Of a stretch of 35,964 nt of DNA, positions 15,576 through 23,678 are shown one piece after another. The translations under genes were made by a program, and so were the position numbers. A model generated the notes under the pieces. That model was not told the origin of the DNA. It saw only the letters and a program-made list of their open reading frames with translations, and ran no database searches. Within the stretch, counting starts at the first letter, position 1, and every line of letters starts with the position of its first letter. This DNA comes from Promethearchaeota archaeon (GTDB lineage Archaea; Asgardarchaeota; Lokiarchaeia; Sigyniarchaeales; SOKP01): NCBI GenBank assembly GCA_016839745.1, contig JAEOTS010000013.1, forward strand, positions 1-35,964. The letters are read 5' to 3'.

Positions 15576-16100
15576 ATGTACGACGCTACATTTAAAATCA
15601 TCATTTTTGGAGATGCAGGTTGTGGAAAAACAACTCTTACTCAGAGATTTTTAACAAATTTATTTGTATCTGACCAAACAATGACTATCGGAGTCGATTT
15701 CGAAGTAAAAAGCCTTTCTGTTAACGAACAAAAAGTAAAGCTACAGATATGGGATTTTGGAGGAGAAGAGAGATTTCGTTTTTTACTTCCAACTTATGTT
15801 AGAGGTGCTCGGGGTGGTTTATTTTTATATGATATCACAAATTATTCATCGATCGCTCATATAGACGATTGGTTAAGCGTTATTAGGAAAGAAATTAGGG
15901 CAGAAGATATATTTCCTATAATAGTTGTTGGTAGTAAAGCAGATTTAGTGGAGAATAGAGAAGTATCTTCCGCAGATGGAATAAAAATTGCTAAGTCAAG
16001 AAATGTTAACGGGTTTATTGAAACAAGCTCTAAATCTGGAGAAAACGTCGAGAAGGCCTTTGAGGCTTTAACAGGTTTAATGCTCGATGATTCTAGATAA
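15576..16100 (+). CDS. Rab-like small GTPase with divergent G3 and G4 motifs
   Basis: This 174-residue G domain has G1 GDAGCGKT at 12-19 and a Rab-like switch I, TIGVDFEVK, at 37-45 (Thr37). G3 reads WDFGGEERF at 59-67 instead of WDTAGQE, so the position of the catalytic Gln is Glu64. G4 reads SKAD at 120-123 rather than NKxD, and G5 is SSK at 151-153. These changes suggest slow or altered GTP hydrolysis and somewhat relaxed guanine recognition. No C-terminal Cys is present. GGAGG lies 14 nt before the ATG, which is longer than usual here. TTTATATATA at 15451-15460 may be its promoter. Its nearest neighbour is a leftward winged-helix gene. Confidence 0.9.
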   Translation: MYDATFKIIIFGDAGCGKTTLTQRFLTNLFVSDQTMTIGVDFEVKSLSVNEQKVKLQIWDFGGEERFRFLLPTYVRGARGGLFLYDITNYSSIAHIDDWLSVIRKEIRAEDIFPIIVVGSKADLVENREVSSADGIKIAKSRNVNGFIETSSKSGENVEKAFEALTGLMLDDSR

Positions 16101-16166
16101 AAAAACTGAAGATTTATACCTAATTTTTAAAATTATTTATTCTAACACCGATAAATCGTAAGATAT

Positions 16167-17045
16167 TTAGAAAGAACTTATCTTTTTATTGTCTTCCTTA
16201 ACTTTTTCTAATAATCGTGTATTAATTCTCCGATTTAGAACCAGCGTTTGATATTCCATATCTTTTTTGTATTGATTTGCCAAGCTAATCAGTTGTTCAA
16301 TCATTTCGATTTCTTTATCACTATCTTCACAATGATACCCTCCGAAATTTGGGATTTCAGCGTATTTTTTGAATAAAATTTCTTGAAGTTCGCTTGGCAG
16401 TACGTCCGTTCTATCCTTTATTGCAGAATTAATCGCCTCTAATAGATCGTTATAACTTTCTTGTTTACCAAACTGACACAAAATACATTTTGAGCTTCGA
16501 TTTTTAAGAATATACAAAATAATAATTCCCGTTAAGTATCTAAAACAATCGACAATCTCATCGAAATTTCCTTTTTTTATGTGTTTTTTAATTATAACAT
16601 CTGCAATAGAGTATAAACTCGAAAAATAAATAGCTCTATAAAAGTACGCGGGATCAACACAAAACAATCTGGTGAACCAAAATGGGCTTACAGCATCAGG
16701 AGGATCTTCAAAAAAAATGTAATAAACTAATCTACCATCTCTTTCTTTAGATAAGGTACCTTCTTTTTTCAATATATTCAAGTATGTTGATACGGTAGAA
16801 CGAGCAATATCCTTATAGAATTTTTTATACTCTAGTTCTACATCTCTCGTAGTTACCTTTTTTCTTCCTTCAAGATAGAACTTTAGCATTATGCCTAAAA
16901 TGCGATTTTCGTGGAGTTGTCCAGTTTTAATTTGTTGTTCTTCCGATTCGTCTTCTCTAACATTGTAGACATTTAACAGTTCAGGTGCTATTTCGTGAAT
17001 GATTTTTTCCAAAATGTAGATAGTTAATTCAGTAATTTCTAACAA
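16167..17045 (-). CDS. Winged-helix transcriptional regulator with unknown C-terminal domain
   Basis: This protein of about 292 residues has a winged helix at about 45-113. The recognition-helix-like ARSTVSTYLNILKKEG (81-96) is followed by a wing strand, GRLVYYIFFE. The remaining 180 residues are mostly helical with several Cys (129, 167, and a C-x2-C pair at 187/190). They could be a ligand or metal sensor; I do not recognise the family. The start is uncertain. TTG at 17045 follows GAGGA with almost no spacing, while in-frame codons further on lack standard starts. It lies downstream of an acyl-CoA ligase on the same strand. Its upstream region carries a dyad that recurs before the large surface protein gene, so autoregulation and control of that gene is a testable guess. 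Confidence 0.65.
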   Translation of the reverse strand: MLEITELTIYILEKIIHEIAPELLNVYNVREDESEEQQIKTGQLHENRILGIMLKFYLEGRKKVTTRDVELEYKKFYKDIARSTVSTYLNILKKEGTLSKERDGRLVYYIFFEDPPDAVSPFWFTRLFCVDPAYFYRAIYFSSLYSIADVIIKKHIKKGNFDEIVDCFRYLTGIIILYILKNRSSKCILCQFGKQESYNDLLEAINSAIKDRTDVLPSELQEILFKKYAEIPNFGGYHCEDSDKEIEMIEQLISLANQYKKDMEYQTLVLNRRINTRLLEKVKEDNKKISSF

Positions 17046-17091
17046 TCCTCAAAATTGATCACAATTATTTTAATAAAAAAAATGTATATTT

Positions 17092-17121
17092 TTAATAATT
17101 TATATTCTAATCAAATAGAAT
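17092..17121 (-). promoter_or_regulatory. Dyad motif before the regulator, repeated before the surface protein
   Basis: ATTCTA-N6-TAGAAT (17104-17121) is a perfect dyad preceded by a TTTTTAAT...TTTATA block. The same block and a TTCTA-N6-TAGAA dyad occur at 23433-23460. Both lie about 60-100 nt upstream of leftward genes. They could be an operator or an extended promoter. Confidence 0.35.
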
Positions 17122-17250
17122 TTTTAATTTATTCTATTAAACTACTACAAAAATTATATAAATTAAAGGAAATTAAGTAAACTTTATCTTAAAAGAAAAA
17201 ATAAAGAAAAGAAATAAAAATTTTAATGTTAGGGATAGTTAGTTAAGCTC

Positions 17251-19080
17251 TTATTTACCATATTTTTCTTTCCAAATAGGATCGTTAATTTGAAGTATTC
17301 TACGTTGAACCTTTCCAAGAATATTTTTTGGAACCTCTTGGATGAATTCGATCATTGATGGACACTTCCATTTCGTCAAATTTTCTTGAATCCACGCTAT
17401 TAATTCCTCTTCAGTGATTTTTCCAATGTATTCGGGCTTTAATTCAACCCATGCTTTTGTTATTTCTCCAACCTTTCCAGCAGGATCTGGTAATCCAGAA
17501 ACAGCGGCTTCTGAAACGGCTTCATGCTTCATTAACATCGATTCAACTTCTTTTGGAAAAACTGAATGCCCTGCCACTTTAATTAACTGTTTTTTACGAT
17601 CCCTTATCTCAATAGTGCCATCATCATTCATAAAACCTATATCTCCAGTTAATAACCATAATTTGCCATCGAATTTTTTAATAGTATCGCTCGTTTCTTC
17701 AGATTGATTGAGATATTCGTACATAACCTGAGGACCATGAACACAAATTTCACCTGTATGTTCTTCTCCAAAATTAGTGTCGTCCGGGTTTCCTAAGCAA
17801 ATAGGGCCACCATCAAAATTATCAGTGGGCCAAATTCCCCATTCTGTACCAGGTACAGGTAATCCAATAACTCCAATTGGACTTTCACTAAAGAGATTGC
17901 CTGCGCTCACAAGTGGTGAAGTTTCTGTTAATCCGTATCCTTCTACAATATTACCTCCTGTGTTTTTTACAAAAGCATCTCGCACCGGGCGATGTAGAGG
18001 TCCAGCTCCTGACGCACATAATTTCAATTTACCCATAACTCCGGGATATTTTCCTTTTATGTCTGGAAAATCTGCTAATCGTTTGAATAAGATTTCAGCT
18101 CCTGCATACACTAAACCTTCTGGGGCAGGCAACTCTTCAATGTGTTCTAATAATTCTTCTGTGGGTGGAGGCGTTGGAAACATCATTATCCATCCTCCAA
18201 AAGCAATAGTTGCGTTCATAACTATTGTATGGGCAAAACTGTGAAAAAATGGAAGTACTCCAACATTTCCTATTCCTGGTTTCTCACCACCAAGCCAATA
18301 CTTGGCTTGTTCTGCATTAGAAACCGCGTTAAAATGAGTTAATACAGCAGCTTTTGGTAAACCCGTTGTTCCACCTGTCATAATATATGTAACTGGATGC
18401 GTTTTAACATCGATGTTAACTTCCGGAACGTTTGGTTTTGTATCTAATAAATCCATAAAATTAACAGCGCCAGGGACGTTTACTTTTCCCTTAGGAATAA
18501 TTCCTAGCCTCTTTCCTAATGCTCTTTTTATGCCTAAACCGTGAGCTAAATCAGCAAGATTAGTATATATAATTTTTTCAACAGGGCTTTTACCAATGAT
18601 TTCACCTATGTAAGGTAAATTTTTCTTTATTCGAGATTTACTTTTTTCGTCAAAGAAGGCATCATAAGCAATTAAAAATTTAGCGTTAGTTACGTCTAAT
18701 TGGTGTAAAATCTCTAATGGTTTATATGTGGGATTGATACCAGATGCAATTGCTCCCAATCTTGTTATCGCAAAATAAGAAACAACATATTGAATGCAAT
18801 TACCCATAAGCATTGCTACAACATCGCCCTTTTTAACTCCTAAGTCGTGTAGAGCTGTGGCAAAACTTAAAACATAATCGTGAAATTCGCGATATGTTAC
18901 CCATGTCTCTAAAAACCAGAGAAAATTCTTATCGGCATATTTTTCAACTTGAGCGTCCAAAAACTGATTTACCGTTTTTTCTTCAAAAGTAACATTTTTT
19001 GGAACCCCTTCCGGCCACCACTTCTGAAACCATATTTTATTTTCATTTACTTGGTAAGTATCTTCTTTTATAATTGGTAT
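17251..19080 (-). CDS. Acyl-CoA synthetase (AMP-forming), copy 1, with apparent ATA start
   Basis: This ANL-superfamily ligase activates a carboxylic acid, probably a fatty acid, with ATP and CoA through an acyl-adenylate. Motifs include the P-loop TGGTTGLPKAAVLTH, EGYGLTETSP, TGDIGFMNDDGTIEIRDRKKQ and, near the C-terminus, the catalytic Lys in GKVQRR. It closely resembles its neighbour at 19277-21067 along the whole length. The first conventional start (TTG 18960) would delete 40 residues that are conserved in the paralog and encoded in frame here (WFQKWWPEGVP, FEEKTV). An ATA at 19078-19080 aligns exactly with the paralog's ATG, with GTGAG 5 nt upstream; I place the start there. Only TGA and sense codons lie beyond it. 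The alternatives are a point mutation at the start or an assembly error. Confidence 0.9.
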   Translation of the reverse strand: MPIIKEDTYQVNENKIWFQKWWPEGVPKNVTFEEKTVNQFLDAQVEKYADKNFLWFLETWVTYREFHDYVLSFATALHDLGVKKGDVVAMLMGNCIQYVVSYFAITRLGAIASGINPTYKPLEILHQLDVTNAKFLIAYDAFFDEKSKSRIKKNLPYIGEIIGKSPVEKIIYTNLADLAHGLGIKRALGKRLGIIPKGKVNVPGAVNFMDLLDTKPNVPEVNIDVKTHPVTYIMTGGTTGLPKAAVLTHFNAVSNAEQAKYWLGGEKPGIGNVGVLPFFHSFAHTIVMNATIAFGGWIMMFPTPPPTEELLEHIEELPAPEGLVYAGAEILFKRLADFPDIKGKYPGVMGKLKLCASGAGPLHRPVRDAFVKNTGGNIVEGYGLTETSPLVSAGNLFSESPIGVIGLPVPGTEWGIWPTDNFDGGPICLGNPDDTNFGEEHTGEICVHGPQVMYEYLNQSEETSDTIKKFDGKLWLLTGDIGFMNDDGTIEIRDRKKQLIKVAGHSVFPKEVESMLMKHEAVSEAAVSGLPDPAGKVGEITKAWVELKPEYIGKITEEELIAWIQENLTKWKCPSMIEFIQEVPKNILGKVQRRILQINDPIWKEKYGK

Positions 19081-19168
19081 TTTTTCTCACTCTCGTTGTT
19101 ATATAAATTGTTCTAAATCCTTTAATGCATCATAATATATTACATTCGCTATTTTAGAAATTAAAAGA

Positions 19169-19183
19169 TTAATTGTCAATTAA
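19169..19183. promoter_or_regulatory. Short dyad between the tandem acyl-CoA ligases
   Basis: TTAATTG-T-CAATTAA is a perfect 7-bp inverted repeat with one central base. It lies about 90 nt upstream of ligase 1 and just downstream of ligase 2. It may be an operator, but the base composition weakens the case. Confidence 0.2.
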
Positions 19184-19276
19184 ATTATATATGTAGCTGT
19201 AACCTTAAAATTCAGCTAAGAATAATGTTTAAAAACAAAGAAGTAAAAACTATAAAAAATTTGGCTAAGCTAATAT

Positions 19277-21067
19277 TTATTCTCCATATTTTTCTTTCCA
19301 GATTGGATCATTTATCTGGAGAGCTCTTCGTTGTACTTTCCCAATAATATTTTTTGGTAAGTCTCCAATTATAGCTATGTGTTGTGGAACTTTATAATGG
19401 GCCATATTTTCTAAAGCCCATTCTTTAATTGAGCGAGGAGATAAATCAGAATCTTCTCTTATCGAAACCCAAGCTTTTATAACTTCCCCAAATTCATCGC
19501 TTGGCAAACCCGAAACAGCCGTCTCTAAGATATCGGGATGTTTCATTAGAAGTTCTTCTACTTCTTTTGGAAAAACAGAAAAGCCCTTGAATTTTATAAG
19601 TTGTTTTTTACGATCTCTTATTTCTATTGTACCATCTTCGTTCATGAATCCAATGTCTCCTGTTAAAAGCCAGGTTTTCCCATCATATTGCATTAATGTA
19701 TTAGCGGTCTCTTCTGGTTGATCTAAATAATGTTTCATTATTTGAGGGCCGTAAACACATATTTCTCCAGTATTTTCGACTCCAAAATTCGAATCTTCGG
19801 GATTTCCCAAACATATCGGTCCTCTTGAAAATTCGTCCGAAGGGAAAATACCCCACCCCGTCCCAGGAAAAGGCATACCTATCACTCCTACGGGGCTTTC
19901 TCCAAACAAATTACCTGCACTTACCGCGGGACTTGCTTCACTCAATCCATATCCTTCAACAATTCTCCCCCCCGTATTCTCTATGAAGGCGTCTCTAACT
20001 TGTTTATGTAATGGTCCAGCGCTCGATATACACAACTTTAATTTTCCCATTACTCCCGGATATTTTCTCTTCAAATGTTTCATTTCAGCAAGTTTAATGA
20101 ATAAAATCTCTGCTCCCGCGTAAATTAATCCTTCAGAACACGGAAGTCTTTCTATCAGCTCGCATAACTCGTCTTGAGACGGTGGCGTTGGAAATAGTAT
20201 CATCCAACCTCCAACAGCAATAGAAGTATTCATAACAACAGTGTGAGCGAAGCTGTGAAATAAGGGAAGTATCCCAATATTTCCTATACCCGGCATTTCA
20301 CCGCCTAACCACAACTTACACTGTTTAGCATTTGATACTACATTAAAATGCGTTAAAACAGCTGCTTTAGGTAAACCAGTTGATCCTCCTGTAAGAATAT
20401 AAGTAGCTACATCTTTTCTGACATCGATAGTCACATTTATATCTGAATCTCTTGGTTCAGTTTTCATCAAATCCTTAAACTTAACTGCTCCTTTACAATC
20501 ACATTTACCAGTAGGGATTTTTTTTAAAAATTTTCCGAGAATCTTTTTGGTACCAAACATCTGAGCCAAATCGACAAGATTTGTATATACTACTTTATCT
20601 ATACTTGTATTTTCAATTATTGGTTTTATATAGGATCCATATAGTGCATCTAACACAATCAGCATTTTTGGTTTAATAATATCAAATTGATGTAAAATTT
20701 CCATAGGTTGGTAGTTTGGATTAATCCCACTTGCTATTGCCCCTATCCTTGTTATAGCGTAATACGACACTACATATTGAATGCAGTTCGGTAGATGAAT
20801 TGCCACTACATCCCCCTTTTTTATACCTAAATCAACTAATGCTGTAGCAAACCTTTTTACATAATCTTGAAATTGCTTATAAGACACCCATGTACCAAGA
20901 AACCAAATTAAGTTATGATCGGGATGTTTTTCGACTTGTTCATCTAACATGTCATTTAACGACTTTTCTTCAAAATCTACATTGTAGGGCACATTTTCAG
21001 GCCACCATGTTCGAAACCAACGCTTATTCTCGTCAACACGATGTAAACTGTCTAATTTAGTAGTCAT
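19277..21067 (-). CDS. Acyl-CoA synthetase (AMP-forming), copy 2
   Basis: This 596-residue FadD-like ligase has a P-loop at about 225-237 (TGGSTGLPK), then EGYGLSEASP, TGDIGFMNEDGTIEIRDRKKQ, and the catalytic Lys577 in GKVQRR. The N-terminal WFRTWWPENVPYNVDFEEK segment is typical of archaeal long-chain ligases. The ATG at 21067 has AAGGA about 10 nt upstream. It is a tandem paralog of the gene at 17251-19080, and the two share the C-terminal tail DPIWKEKYG. Divergence around the adenylation pocket suggests different acyl chain preferences. With the acyl-CoA dehydrogenase and hydrolase at the right end, it points to acyl-CoA metabolism. Whether it degrades or activates exogenous acids cannot be decided from sequence. 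Confidence 0.95.
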   Translation of the reverse strand: MTTKLDSLHRVDENKRWFRTWWPENVPYNVDFEEKSLNDMLDEQVEKHPDHNLIWFLGTWVSYKQFQDYVKRFATALVDLGIKKGDVVAIHLPNCIQYVVSYYAITRIGAIASGINPNYQPMEILHQFDIIKPKMLIVLDALYGSYIKPIIENTSIDKVVYTNLVDLAQMFGTKKILGKFLKKIPTGKCDCKGAVKFKDLMKTEPRDSDINVTIDVRKDVATYILTGGSTGLPKAAVLTHFNVVSNAKQCKLWLGGEMPGIGNIGILPLFHSFAHTVVMNTSIAVGGWMILFPTPPSQDELCELIERLPCSEGLIYAGAEILFIKLAEMKHLKRKYPGVMGKLKLCISSAGPLHKQVRDAFIENTGGRIVEGYGLSEASPAVSAGNLFGESPVGVIGMPFPGTGWGIFPSDEFSRGPICLGNPEDSNFGVENTGEICVYGPQIMKHYLDQPEETANTLMQYDGKTWLLTGDIGFMNEDGTIEIRDRKKQLIKFKGFSVFPKEVEELLMKHPDILETAVSGLPSDEFGEVIKAWVSIREDSDLSPRSIKEWALENMAHYKVPQHIAIIGDLPKNIIGKVQRRALQINDPIWKEKYGE

Positions 21068-21092
21068 TTTAGATAATTCCTTATTTTTAACT

Positions 21093-21116
21093 AAAGTGAT
21101 TGTTAAGGATCACTTT
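21093..21116. promoter_or_regulatory. Inverted repeat upstream of ligase 2
   Basis: AAAGTGAT and ATCACTTT are perfect 8-bp arms around an 8-nt centre, 26-49 nt before the ligase 2 ATG and about 90 nt past the stop of the surface-protein gene. The arms carry G and C bases, so it stands out from background. It may be an operator for ligase 2 or a terminator hairpin for the upstream gene. Confidence 0.35.
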
Positions 21117-21208
21117 GATGACGCAGAATTTAAAATTATCCTTAAAGTAATAAAAACTAGGAATAATAAGAAAATAAAAAAAATAAAAATTAATAATTTG
21201 GTTGAGAT

Positions 21209-23365
21209 TTAAAATCTCATATCTTTACGCCTTTTGATTAAAATGGTAGCAACACCAACTAAACCGACACCGGCGATTAATAGAATTAATGCCCAAAAAC
21301 CTGTAGCTTCGAACACCATGAACACGCTGAATGTAGGATCGTGCCAAATTCCAGTTCCGTTATTGAACATTGGAAAGCAAACAGCGTAAACCATAACGCT
21401 AAAAGTTACATTTAACCCAATATCCGCTGCAAAAGTCTCTACTTCACCAGGTGTTCCTTCGTAAGTCTCGTGCTTATCCCTTTCAGCTTCAAACAAAGCA
21501 ACAGGAAGTATACTCGTGGATGCAGGTGCGCTGGTAGCCGTTCCTTCGGGACCATAGAAATAATTTGGTCCAGCAATGTCAACAAACGCTAATTTGGACC
21601 TGATATTATGAGGTAGATAATTACCTATCGTAAGCGAGCGAGTAAGATTATCATAATCATTTGCAGGATCTAATGGAGCGCTTGGGTCGTTACCAAGAGT
21701 TGCGATACTAAGGTGGAAGTGTAACACTGTTGAAACATAAACGATAGCAAGATCTAATCCAGCGATTGGATTATTTGTATACGGTGTGTCAGGATCGTTC
21801 CAAGGAGCGAAAAATTGATCTAACTTAACAGCTCCGTGTAAAACAGGCACGGTACTACCGTCAGCAGTAAGGAGATTTATTTCTTTTGGCTCAAAAGTGA
21901 AACCAAAGTAAATATATGCTAAAGATTCTTCAGCTGCTCCTAGATATGAATCAATATCAACTCCAACTGGAACCGGGACTATTGTAGCTTGAGTTAAGTT
22001 TAAACCCCAAGAAACTGTGTTTCCATCCTTAGCGGGCAAAGCAAAATCAAATTTGTTGACTTTGCCTAACAATAATCTATGCGTTAGCTCTGAGCTCTGT
22101 GGAACTTCTATTGGACTTCCATCTACTAAAATCGGAGCACCAACAGAATTATTTACTCGTACGTAGTTTGCAGAGAGTCTGTCATCTAAATTAGAATCGT
22201 TGTATAAGAAAGCTCCAGTTAAATGGTGAGTAAATAAGTAAAATTCAATATCTAACCCTTGAAATATTGCGGCAGGATTAATAGGACCAGGACTTCCGCC
22301 ACCCAAACCACCTAACAAACTCAAAATTTCGGCGACATCAATGTGTATTTCGAAATTTTTAACCCATAATTGGAACAAATCGAAGGTAAATGAAGTAAAT
22401 TCCCTATGTAGATCTTCAACAACTTCTGCGGTTAATAACCACTCCATGAGACTATCTTGTTTAGCTTGAGCAGTCAAATTCCACGAATTCAATATTGTAT
22501 TTCCCATTCCCGTAGCTACGTCTAGAGTTAAATCAAAATCATTTAAAAAACCGTCATTTCCCGTAACTTTCCATGTTTTACTAATAGTAAATCCTGTATT
22601 TGTGTCAATCTCTAGCTTCTGCCAAGTGATTGGATTTAAGACAAACAACTCTTCACCAGTAAAAATATCATTTATATGAATTAAAAACCAAGTAATCAAC
22701 TTAACACCTTCCTGAATTAATTCTTCTGGAATTCCTCCAATAGAAGAAGGCGCTGAAGTAGAAGGGGCCGAAGTAGAAGGACTCGAAGAAAGGGGACCCA
22801 TAAGGTATGGTGAAATTTTATGGAAAAAAGCTATGATTCTTTTCACAGCATTAACAAAAGAACCATCTTTATCCCAAATAATTAAAGTTACTCCTGCACC
22901 TACGGTTAAAGTAAAATTATAATCTCCAGATGTCTCAACTTCGCAGTAGGCATATCCATTTTCACTTGCATTATAGGGTCCTCCTTGGATATAATCAAGA
23001 GGAACCATATAAATTTGTTTCCTTGGAGTACTGAAATCTTTTAAAGCAGAATATGTTTTTTCTTGGGTTGCGCTTAAAGCATATACACCAGGTAATATTT
23101 CCTTACCGCTAAAGTTTGTTAGTGTTTGCATAAATAACATTTCAAATACGGTTGCTAAAACATTACCCCCGGGACCTAAAGTCCTAAACAAGCCTCCGAA
23201 AATGCCTCCAAAACCCCCGATAAGAGCAGTTGGATCTGTTATTCCAATTTGGTCGTAAGTATAATCGTTGTCGTAATCGTAACCCGCTGCCATAATTGGC
23301 GCGGCTGTAAAAGAAGCTACCATTAATGTTATAACCATTAAGGCTTTAGTGCTTATGTTTTTCAT
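21209..23365 (-). CDS. Large secreted, C-terminally anchored surface protein
   Basis: This 718-residue protein has a clear Sec-type signal peptide (about 1-27: Lys, hydrophobic core, AxA-like end). It also has a single C-terminal membrane helix (about 688-710) followed by a basic tail, KRRKDMRF. The body is therefore outside the cell and held by the C-terminal anchor. A Ser/Thr/Pro linker with two PSTSA repeats lies near 192-208. The remainder is beta-rich with many Asn/Asp/Gly turns and possible N-glycosylation sequons. I do not recognise a family. It could be an S-layer or adhesin-like protein or a lipid/carbohydrate-binding one. The ATG at 23365 has GTGATC 7 nt upstream. By eye its GC content is above its neighbours, which fits strong expression. 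Confidence 0.7.
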   Translation of the reverse strand: MKNISTKALMVITLMVASFTAAPIMAAGYDYDNDYTYDQIGITDPTALIGGFGGIFGGLFRTLGPGGNVLATVFEMLFMQTLTNFSGKEILPGVYALSATQEKTYSALKDFSTPRKQIYMVPLDYIQGGPYNASENGYAYCEVETSGDYNFTLTVGAGVTLIIWDKDGSFVNAVKRIIAFFHKISPYLMGPLSSSPSTSAPSTSAPSSIGGIPEELIQEGVKLITWFLIHINDIFTGEELFVLNPITWQKLEIDTNTGFTISKTWKVTGNDGFLNDFDLTLDVATGMGNTILNSWNLTAQAKQDSLMEWLLTAEVVEDLHREFTSFTFDLFQLWVKNFEIHIDVAEILSLLGGLGGGSPGPINPAAIFQGLDIEFYLFTHHLTGAFLYNDSNLDDRLSANYVRVNNSVGAPILVDGSPIEVPQSSELTHRLLLGKVNKFDFALPAKDGNTVSWGLNLTQATIVPVPVGVDIDSYLGAAEESLAYIYFGFTFEPKEINLLTADGSTVPVLHGAVKLDQFFAPWNDPDTPYTNNPIAGLDLAIVYVSTVLHFHLSIATLGNDPSAPLDPANDYDNLTRSLTIGNYLPHNIRSKLAFVDIAGPNYFYGPEGTATSAPASTSILPVALFEAERDKHETYEGTPGEVETFAADIGLNVTFSVMVYAVCFPMFNNGTGIWHDPTFSVFMVFEATGFWALILLIAGVGLVGVATILIKRRKDMRF

Positions 23366-23678
23366 TATTTATGATCACATTATTTTTTTTTATAAAATTA
23401 AATTATTAAAATACAAATAAATTTTTTATTTTTAATTGTTTATATTCTAATTCACTAGAAAATTTAAAATTAAGGATTAAATTGTTATTAACTCAAACGA
23501 TTTTCACACTTTAAACTAGATTGGTCAACATTTTCACTAATCTTAATGTAAAAATGTTATAATGAATAAATTGATTGAAAACAAAGATTATCTTCTCTTT
23601 TTAACCAAACAAGTCACAATTTTCCTTTGAACATAGAAAAAATAATGAATTTTTGAAAATTTAAATTAAAAAAGAAAA
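23366..23678. other. 313-nt intergenic region without a gene
   Basis: It is very AT-rich with stop codons in all frames; no RNA gene was recognised. It holds the promoter region of the surface protein, including the dyad at 23445-23460 that recurs before the regulator at 17045. A T-rich tail follows the membrane protein gene near 23640-23680. Confidence 0.5.
23433..23460 (-). promoter_or_regulatory. Second copy of the regulator-type dyad, before the surface protein
   Basis: TTCTA-N6-TAGAA (23445-23460) is preceded by TTTTTAAT and TTTATA blocks that match the region before the winged-helix gene nearly base for base. The spacing to the downstream start is 80-95 nt. Confidence 0.35.

Noticed and set aside
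17777..18244. 155-codon plus-strand frame antisense to acyl-CoA ligase 1
   Set aside because: It is Pro/Ser-rich and fully contained in a conserved enzyme gene, with no ribosome site; long antisense frames are expected there.
18960..18960. TTG at 18960 as the true start of acyl-CoA ligase 1
   Set aside because: It would remove a conserved N-terminal region that is encoded in frame upstream and aligns with the paralog residue for residue; an ATA at the paralog's ATG position is a better fit.
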